DNA of 64,000 nt from positions 62,001 to 126,000 of the forward strand of contig NW_020167556.1 of NCBI RefSeq assembly GCF_001641265.1, given 5' to 3'. Below the pieces are notes generated by a model that did no database searches, was not told where the DNA came from, and saw only the letters and a program-made list of their open reading frames with translations. The position numbers were made by a program, and so were the translations under genes. Shown piece after piece: positions 57,393 to 64,000 of this stretch (its first letter is position 1; each line of letters starts with the position of its first letter). Origin of the DNA: Pseudogymnoascus destructans. Lineage: Eukaryota; Ascomycota; Leotiomycetes; Thelebolales; Thelebolaceae.

Positions 57393-57558
57393 CTACACTT
57401 TTGACTAAGATACATAGATATATATATTAGATAATTAGAATTATATTGTGTACGTACTTTAAGTACATTGAGTAAACCTAGTGCGAAAGTGAGTACAAGA
57501 TTCGAACTTGTGTCCTTATGTCCATAACACAAAACTCTACCCTTTGAGCTAACCCATC
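57393..57558. repeat. Segmental duplication containing a trnR-derived element, left of nad6, unit 2
   Basis: It aligns with 58267-58429 through CTACACTTTTGACTAAGAT, TTAGATAATTAGAATTATAT, TTTAAGTACATTGAGTAAAC and the tRNA itself, with scattered differences. nad6 lies between the two members. Confidence 0.9.
57487..57558 (-). tRNA. tRNA-Arg-derived element with AUG anticodon, unit 2
   Basis: It is a duplicate of trnR(acg) at 58358, with the same T arm (ACAAG/CTTGT, TTCGAAT). The anticodon loop is TTATGGA instead of CTACGGA, so position 34-36 reads AUG, which would pair with His codons. The stem is TTGTG/CATAA. The acceptor is imperfect. It is either a pseudogene or a remodelled tRNA. Confidence 0.6.
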
Positions 57559-57601
57559 TATAATTACTATAGACAATTTAATATTAAATCTTAGTATTGC
57601 A

Positions 57602-58240
57602 CTAGTTTTTTTGTTTTATTGTTATAACAATTGCACCTACCATAGCTAATAATAAAATTATCGAGGTCAATATTAATCATATACTATGACTAGAATATAA
57701 AATATTTCCAATAGTAGTTATATGACTAGTTTCAGATAAAGTTCCGTCCCATGTTTTACTTGTAACATAGCTTAAATCAAGATCCTTTGGTGTAATATCT
57801 TCTATATTAATTAGATTATTATCTAAGTTTATATTAACACTTTTTTCATCAAGACTCCCCTTTAAAGGTCATAAGTTATCAGCTGGAAAACTAAGACCAA
57901 GACCTAAACCAAATATAAGAAGTGGGATACTATTACTTGTTTCATTTGATAATTCACTTATTCTAACATTTATTAACATAAGTATAAAAAGGAATAAAAT
58001 AGAAACAGCTCCTACATAAACTAATAAGTAAGATAAACCTATAAAATTAAGGCCTAACACTATAAGATAACAAGATATACTTAAAAATAACCCGATTAAA
58101 AATAGCACAGAAACTATGGGATTCTTACATACTATGACCAAGATACCAGAAAAAATACAAATCAAAGACAACAAGTCTAATACCTCTGTTTGGTACCCGT
58201 TTGTAAAAGTTTCATGAAAAACAAAAAGTGATAAGTTCAT
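57602..58240 (-). CDS. nad6: NADH dehydrogenase subunit 6, unit 2 (intact)
   Basis: Complex I membrane subunit of 212 residues with five helices. It starts MNLSLFVFHETFTNGYQ. The conserved helix reads LVYVGAVSILFLFILML, and the end is AIVITIKQKN. A hydrophilic loop between helices 4 and 5 (residues about 120-170) is typical of fungi. It is flanked on both sides by the trnR duplication. Confidence 0.96.
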
Positions 58241-58266
58241 TTTTTATGTATAGTTTTTTAAATCTC

Positions 58267-58429
58267 CTACACTTTTGACTAAGATATATCTATATATTAG
58301 ATAATTAGAATTATATTGTGTACATACTTTAAGTACATTGAGTAAACCTAGTCAGGAAAGTGAGTACAAGATTCGAACTTGTACCCTTGTGTCCGTAGCA
58401 CAAAGCTCTACCTATTAAGCTAACACACA
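58267..58429. repeat. Segmental duplication containing trnR(acg), right of nad6, unit 2
   Basis: Partner of 57393-57558. This member carries the tRNA with the regular ACG anticodon and is probably the original. Confidence 0.88.
58358..58429 (-). tRNA. trnR: tRNA-Arg(ACG), unit 2
   Basis: Stem TTGTG/CACAA, loop CTACGGA, reading CGN codons. T stem ACAAG/CTTGT. The acceptor is imperfect (about 5 of 7 pairs). Confidence 0.87.
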
Positions 58430-58547
58430 TAAAAAATAAATAAACTCAAACAGAATTAAATTAAATTAAATTAAGAAACAGATAGGTAGAGATACAGAAA
58501 CAGAAACATAGACAGAAACATAAACAGAAACATAAACATTATTAATT

Positions 58548-58619
58548 AGCCCTTAAGATGATTCGAACATCTAACCACAATATTAACAGTATTATGCTCT
58601 ACCTTTGAGCTATAAAGGC
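58548..58619 (-). tRNA. trnN: tRNA-Asn(GUU), unit 2
   Basis: Acceptor GCCTTTA/TAAGGGC. Stem TAATA/TATTG, loop CTGTTAA. Confidence 0.92.
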
Positions 58620-58649
58620 TCTACATATACAATGAAGTTGTTGATTAAA

Positions 58650-58720
58650 GTGCGGGCAAAGGATTTGCACCAATATATACTGATCATGAGTCAGTTATGT
58701 TACTATTACATCAACCCGCA
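58650..58720 (-). tRNA. trnM: tRNA-Met(CAU), third copy, possible initiator, unit 2
   Basis: Acceptor TGCGGGT/GCCCGCA. Stem ACTGA/TCAGT, loop CTCATGA. Its strong G-C acceptor and position beside rns suggest the initiator. This is inference. Confidence 0.88.
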
Positions 58721-58748
58721 TTTGGGCTATTAGGCTTAATAAACTATT

Positions 58749-58834
58749 TAGGAAGAAAAGGAATTGAACCTTCGACAGCAAAAGGCTATTGAGTTTACAG
58801 CTCAACCCGTCATACCAACAAACGGAACCTTCCT
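58749..58834 (-). tRNA. trnY: tRNA-Tyr(GUA), unit 2
   Basis: Acceptor AGGAAGG/TCTTCCT. Stem TTGAG/CTCAA, loop CTGTAAA. Long variable arm. Confidence 0.92.
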
Positions 58835-58883
58835 TTAGTATACAATATCTTAAATATTACATACAGTTTATTGTTTACTTTAA

Positions 58884-60394
58884 TTAGCCCCGTGCAATTT
58901 CCACTACACGAACCGTATTTCGACTTAACACCAATCGAAGTAACACATACGAAAATTAACTAAATATATATAAAGAACGTATTATCTTAATTAAAAATAA
59001 ATAGTTGACCAAACTTATTGCATAAACTTCTTTCAGCGCGCGACGAGTAGTAAGTACCTATCCGAGAAAAAATTCACCGTGACATGGTGATTCACGATTA
59101 CTAGTAATTCCTTCTTCATGTAGTCGAGTTACAGACTACAATCCGTATTATATCCTACTTTTGAGATTAGCTTAAATTCACATTTTCGCATCTCTTTGTA
59201 TAGGGTTATGTGGCACGTCTATAGCCCACAACATTAAGGTCATGATGACTTGTCTTGGTCCCATATATCAACCAATATAATGGCGAACTGCTCTATAAAA
59301 TACTATTTAAAAATAAAGCAAGGGTTTACGTTAATTTTATGGAACTAACCAAAATCTCACGACATTAACTGAAGACAGCCGTGCAACGCTTGTAATAATT
59401 TTAACCAATTAAGATTAAAAATAATATGCAAATCGTGGTGAGGTTTTTCGTGGATTATCGAATTAAATAACATACTTCACTACTGATTTCAGAAACGGCC
59501 TAATGATTTCAGTTTCTGCGTTGCCGCATTACTCTTAAGGTGAAATGCTTACACTTTCATTTATATGCTAAATTAATCTAGCATATGGCATTTAGAATTC
59601 TCTGCCTGGACTACTAGGGTATCTAATCCTGTTTGCTACCCAGGCCTTCGTACCTCAACGTCAGTTATTAGATAGAAGGTTGCTTTCGCCTTTACCAGTC
59701 TCTAAGGTATAATTAAATATAAACTCTCCACCATAAATACCTCCTTCTCCTATAAAACTCTAGTACTATCGTACCCTTTTTTGGGCTAATAATACCGTCT
59801 AGGTACCCTTTAAACCTATTAAAGATGAATAACACTTGTCTTTTACGTATTACCGCGACTGCTGGCACGTATTTTGGTCAAGACAAATAGATAAAAATTT
59901 GTCATAATCAATATTATATCTAGAACTTTATTCGACATAGTCGATGCTTACCTTTATTTTTAGGTTTCACAAGCCGAAGCTTTACGTTCTTCCAAATTGC
60001 TGGTTCAGCCTTTAGGCTATTGACCAATATTCCCCACTGCTGTACTATACGTATTGGGCTTTTTTCAGACCCAATGTGACCGATGGACCTCTCAGCCTCG
60101 ATTACGGAATTTTAAGCTAGTTAAGCCATTACCTTAACTACTACCTATCCGAGATATTTATTGTCATCTTAAAGCGGAAATTTACTTCCTTTCTTTATAA
60201 GGTATTTATTAGCCTTACTTTAAGGTAGCCAAAATATCATATACTCACCTGTACACCACTTTTAATTAAATAAATAGTTTTCCAGGCTTAACCTGAAGAC
60301 TATTATATTATATTAAACGTACGATTAGCATGTGTCAAGCATTTGGACAGCGTTCATTCAGAGCCATCATCAAACTCAAATATATTCTATAATT
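58884..60394 (-). rRNA. rns: Small subunit ribosomal RNA, unit 2
   Basis: Mitochondrial 16S-like rRNA of about 1.5 kb without introns. The minus strand shows the 5' domain start (GATGATGGCTCTGAATGAAC, at about 60344-60370), the 530-loop region (GTGCCAGCAGTCGCGGTAAT, at about 59852), TACTAGTAATCG (at about 59095) and the 3' end helix region (GTCGAAATACGGTTCG). The 5' and 3' ends are approximate. It lies between atp6 and trnY and is nearly identical in unit 1. Confidence 0.95.
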
Positions 60395-61027
60395 GTATTA
60401 ATAATTAATTAGTTAATTAAATATTAATACTACTAATGTGTATTTAACATTACAATAATTTAAGATCATCCCCGACAGAGCCTGGATTATAACCAGTTGT
60501 ATTAATAACTTAATAATCTGATTCAGATTTTTAAGATATTACATTTAATGAAAATTGCACATGATATACACTTTGTATTTATACAAATAAATCCTCTATT
60601 AAATTTAAATAATTCTTGTAGACTATATGTATAAATCTAAGAAAATCTAAAAATAAATAGATATACAATTAAGCCAGTTTCTGTTTAATAATTAGTCTGT
60701 CTTAACTTTTAACTGTAGGCTTGTATTTTAACATAATACTACGTAATAAACAAGATAGACTTGCTTAAATGTATTTCATATACAAAATTTTGTATATTAA
60801 AAAATTTTTCTGTACTATACCAAAAACTTTAGCTTTAACACTTTATACCTGTATAAGTTTAATAAACACTGGACTTTAACAAATCTATATGCAAATTTTA
60901 TATTAATATAAGATTTATTCTTAATATACCTATTGATCTTAACCATACCTATGGTTAAACATACGTATAAATACCTATCTAAAATTTAAAATAAAAAATC
61001 TAATCATAAAATTACAAAATTTTCATT

Positions 61028-61066
<39 letters not shown>

Positions 61067-61092
61067 AATTTATAATATAATATGTCTTACAC
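60395..61092. other. Long AT-rich spacer between atp6 and rns, unit 2
   Basis: I find no gene in these 698 bases. They contain an inverted repeat near 60775 (TATACAAAATTTTGTATA), a (TA)n run at about 61034-61061 and short AT stem-loops. It is the largest non-coding stretch of the genome and a candidate for transcription or replication control, without direct proof. Confidence 0.55.
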
Positions 61093-61875
61093 TTAATGTA
61101 AATCTAATCCATCTTTAATGTAACTACTTGTTAATACCACAAACACTTGAGCTTGTATAAAAGCAATACCCAATTCAAGACCACAGAAAGCAATTATAAA
61201 CGCTAAAGGCATTAAACCTAAAAAGAAGAATATAAATCCTGAAGTCATGATATTATAAGTAAATCCAGCTAAGATATGTAATAACATATGACCACTTAAG
61301 ATATTAGCAGCTAATCTAAGCCCTAATGATACAGCTCTAGCTAAATAAGAAATAAATTCAATTAAAACTAATAAAGGTAATAAACCTAAAGGACAACCAG
61401 CTGGTACTAATAAAGAAAAGAACTCTAACCCGTGTTTTTGGAATCCTAATATAGTTGCACCTAAAACTATAGTAAAACTAAGTCCAAAAGTTAATACAAA
61501 ATGACTAGTAGATGCAAAGCTATATGGAACTAAACCTATTAAATTATTAATTAAAATAAATACAAATAAGGCATATATAAAAGGGAAATATAATTGACCT
61601 TTTACAGAGTTTATTTGATTTGTAACAATACTATGTATTGTTGCATATAATGTTTCTTGACTAATTGATCAGCTATTACTTATAATTTTATTATAATTAG
61701 TAGCTAAAACACTACCACTTAAAATTATAAAAGTAGATATTAATAAATATAATCCTATATTTGTAATAGATATGTTAATATCTCCCAATATAGGGGCTTC
61801 CATACTTAGAAGGTTTCTTATTTCAAACTGATCAAGGGGACTAGCAATTTCTCTCAATATGTTTGAATGTGTCAT
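61093..61875 (-). CDS. atp6: ATP synthase subunit 6, unit 2 (intact)
   Basis: Subunit a of the ATP synthase membrane sector, forming the proton half-channels against the c-ring. It is 260 residues, normal length. It starts MTHSNILREIASPLDQFEIR, has the conserved LGLRLAANILSGH with the essential Arg, and ends SSYIKDGLDLH. It is open and identical in both units. A GGAGAT sequence lies about 15 bases before the ATG but probably has no role, since fungal mitochondria do not use Shine-Dalgarno pairing. Confidence 0.97.
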
Positions 61876-62014
61876 TATTTTTATTATCTCCTTATTTTTA
61901 TTGTCTTTTTTTTTCGCATACTTAAAAGGATTTATATTATACCCTTTAAGTATATAAGGATTTAAATTCCTTTTCTAGTTTAACATAGTTTAAATAAACT
62001 AATTATAAACCTTA

Positions 62015-62085
62015 ATTCTTATCTAAGATTCGAACTTAGATCTAGATATTAGAAGTATCCTGCTCTACCATTGAGCTAATAAGAG
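62015..62085 (-). tRNA. trnR: tRNA-Arg(UCU), unit 2
   Basis: Stem GGATA/TATCT, loop CTTCTAA. T stem CTAAG/CTTAG. It lies between nad1 and atp6. Confidence 0.92.
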
Positions 62086-62115
62086 TATGGTTTACTTAAA
62101 GTTATATTAAAAAAA

Positions 62116-63219
62116 CTAAAGTAAAGGAATATTACTTGGTATTATATCAAAGCTATATAATATACAAGGAACTAAAACGACAAAAGCAATAACTATAGGT
62201 AATAAAATTATTCAACAAAATGTCATTAATTGATCAAAACGTATTCTAGGGAAAGAAGCTCTAGCCCATATAAATACAAAAGTCATGATACAAGTTTTTA
62301 ATCCTAAACTTAGACCATAATATAATCCTTCAGTTAAAGGGTTATAGTAATATTCAGGACCTAACACTTTATAATGTAAAGTTTCTTCTACATAGTAATC
62401 AAAATCTATAAACTGGAATAAACCAAATATAGAAAAAGGTAAAATATCGTATAAATATCCACCTAAAAACAATATACTAGTTAAAACACAAATTAGAACA
62501 ATACTAGAGTATTCGGCTAAAAAGAAAAATACAAATATAACTGCAGCGTGCTCTGTCATAAATCCACTAACTAGTTCAGATTCAGCTTCAGCTAAATCAA
62601 AAGGGGCTCTATTAGTTTCTGCTATAGATCCTATTAAGAAGATTATAAATATGGGGAACAAAGGTATTATAAATCAAACGGCTCTTTGAGCTTCTACATT
62701 TACTGTAAGATTTAAACTACCTGTTAACATAATTACTAAAAGAATAGCTGAACTTAATATTAGTTCATAACTTATTAATTGAGCTGTACTTCTAAGTGAA
62801 CCTAAAAAGGCATATTTACTATTTGCACTTCATCCTGCTAATAATATACCATATGTAGCTAAAGATGAAACAGCTAACATATATAATATACCTAAATTAA
62901 GATCACTTATAGCTAAACCAGGTCCATATGGTACTACAGCATAACCTAGCAGTGCAAATATTAAAGTTATAATTGGACCAAGGAAAAATAACACAAAATT
63001 AGCTTGTGTAGGTGATACATATTCTTTTAACAATAGTTTTAAGGCATCCGCGAATGCTTGTAATAAACCATAGTAACCCACTGTATTCGGCCCTAATCTT
63101 CTTTGCATGCTAGCTAATCCTTTTCTTTCGGCTACTGTTAAATAAGCTACAGTTAATAACACAGGCACAGTAACTAATAGCACTTCTACTATAGATATTA
63201 AGGTGGGTAAGTATATCAT
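62116..63219 (-). CDS. nad1: NADH dehydrogenase subunit 1, unit 2 (intact)
   Basis: Complex I membrane subunit at the quinone-binding site, 367 residues with eight helices. It starts MIYLPTLISIVEVLLV. The conserved loops read AERKGLASMQRRLGPNTVG and AETNRAPFDLAEAESELV. The end is IIPSNIPLL at TAG. There is no intron. It is identical in unit 1. Upstream lies an AT spacer with the ATTTAAATC palindrome. Confidence 0.97.
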
Positions 63220-63335
63220 TTTTTTTTTTTTTATAAAAACTTTTATTACTAATAATTCATATTAATACCTAATACAATATAATGCAATAAAATTTATTTA
63301 GATATATTAGAAAGTAAAAATAAATTTAAATTTAA

Positions 63336-63360
63336 ATTTAAATCAAATTTTGATTTAAAT
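63336..63360. repeat. AT palindrome upstream of nad1, unit 2
   Basis: Same 12-base-arm palindrome as 31163-31187, in the spacer before nad1. Confidence 0.5.
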
Positions 63361-63489
63361 TAAATTCTATTCCATATTATTACCAGAACAAATATAACAA
63401 TACAATAATAAAAATAAATATTTATTTAACTTAACAGTAAAAGCTCAGATAATTTATAAATACATATACAAACATTATCAATATAAAAT

Positions 63490-63665
63490 TTATATGCATA
63501 AGTATACCATTAAAGCAAATAAAACACGAACTTTAAAGAAGATGGTACCAAAAATAGTATATGAAAAAGTAGATCTCTAATTGTAAGATTTCTAGCTACA
63601 CCTAAGATAAATGCACCTAATATTACTCCAATAATTAGTATATACTATAATTCCTGTAGTGACTA
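63490..63665 (-). pseudogene. atp9: Decayed atp9 remnant, third turn
   Basis: Third appearance of the same relic with the same frame break. Confidence 0.75.
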
Positions 63666-63724
63666 AATATTTTTATAAAAATTTTGCGACTTATTATATT
63701 TTTATTTTAATTAGCTTTTAATTA

Positions 63725-63798
63725 TAGAGATATGGAAGAATCGAACCCCTTATTATAGATCTGCAATCCAAATGCAAAACCATTTGCAACATATCTCT
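63725..63798 (-). tRNA. trnC: tRNA-Cys(GCA), third turn
   Basis: Identical to 263-336. Confidence 0.88.
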
Positions 63799-63995
63799 AC
63801 GTAAAAACGTATAAAAATATCTCTACATACTTATATATCTTTAAGATCAAAGTTTAACCTGTAATATGACAATGTTTGAAATAATATATTACTAATACAC
63901 ATGTAACTCTTAAGATATAAGTGCTAGTCTTTTAAATAACATTAAAAAAATCTATAATTATTTATATGTACATACTTTTTTTTTTGTGTGTATAA

Positions 63996-64000
63996 CTAAG
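63996..64000 (-). CDS. cob: Last bases of cob, cut by the window edge
   Basis: Only the TAG stop and the start of the last codon are inside the window, matching 534-538. Confidence 0.85.

Larger units (their letters stand above)
31290..63462. repeat. Genome unit 2 (second turn, the more intact copy)
   Basis: Second full turn of the same genome, 32173 bases, in the same orientation as unit 1. Most genes are open here, but cob, nad5, cox1 and the intron endonuclease each still carry small frame-breaking indels. Where unit 1 and unit 2 disagree, the version that keeps the conserved protein frame is probably the true one. Confidence 0.95.
63463..64000. repeat. Start of a third turn of the genome
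   Basis: The last 538 bases repeat 1-538 and 31290 onward. They hold the atp9 remnant, trnC and the last bases of cob. This supports circular mapping rather than a single chance duplication. Confidence 0.95.

Noticed and set aside
61876..61900. GGAGAT before atp6 as a ribosome binding site
   Set aside because: Fungal mitochondrial rRNA lacks a matching anti-Shine-Dalgarno, and no other gene here has such a site.
1..64000. CRISPR arrays, toxin genes or viral elements
   Set aside because: No regularly spaced repeats and no recognisable genes of these kinds. The window is an organelle genome.

Overview
The window is fungal mitochondrial DNA, most likely from a filamentous ascomycete (Pezizomycotina). 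The evidence is the full set of fungal mitochondrial genes, UGA read as tryptophan together with a tRNA-Trp(UCA), strong A+T richness, the linked pairs nad4L-nad5 and nad2-nad3 that each overlap by one base, and rps3 carried in a group I intron of the large rRNA gene. I cannot fix the class or genus. Every recognised gene lies on the minus strand, so transcription runs right to left.

The window is more than two head-to-tail turns of one circular-mapping genome. Unit 1 is 1-31289, unit 2 is 31290-63462 (32173 bases), and a third turn begins at 63463. The units differ almost only by small insertions and deletions, mostly in homopolymers, plus one 851-base deletion in nad5 of unit 1. This looks like an unpolished long-read contig that ran round the circle, not two different genomes. 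Unit 2 is nearer to intact; unit 1 is right at some places where unit 2 is broken (cob, the cox1 exon 1 start, one site in cox1 exon 2, and the end of the intron endonuclease). The true sequence needs both.

In transcription order (right to left in unit 2) the genes are: nad1, trnR(ucu), atp6, rns, trnY, trnM, trnN, trnR(acg), nad6, a diverged trnR copy, an unidentified small ORF, two trnV copies, cox3, trnK, trnG, trnD, trnS(gcu), trnW, trnI, trnS(uga), trnP, rnl with the rps3 intron, trnT, trnE, trnM, trnL(uaa), trnA, trnF, trnL(uag), trnQ, trnH, trnM, nad2, nad3, nad4, orf394, cox2, a second trnG, cox1 with one group I intron encoding a GIY-YIG endonuclease, orf582, a duplicated segment with orf120, atp8, nad4L, nad5, a degenerate trnC-like element, cob, trnC and a decayed remnant of atp9.

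The conserved genes encode complex I (nad1-6, nad4L), cytochrome b, cytochrome oxidase (cox1-3), ATP synthase subunits (atp6, atp8), one ribosomal protein (rps3), both rRNAs and tRNAs for all twenty amino acids. A functional atp9 is missing and only an identical relic is present in each unit, so subunit c is presumably nuclear-encoded. The accessory content is three free-standing ORFs of unknown function (orf120, orf394, orf582) placed directly beside core genes, the endonuclease intron, and several duplicated tRNA segments, one with a changed anticodon.
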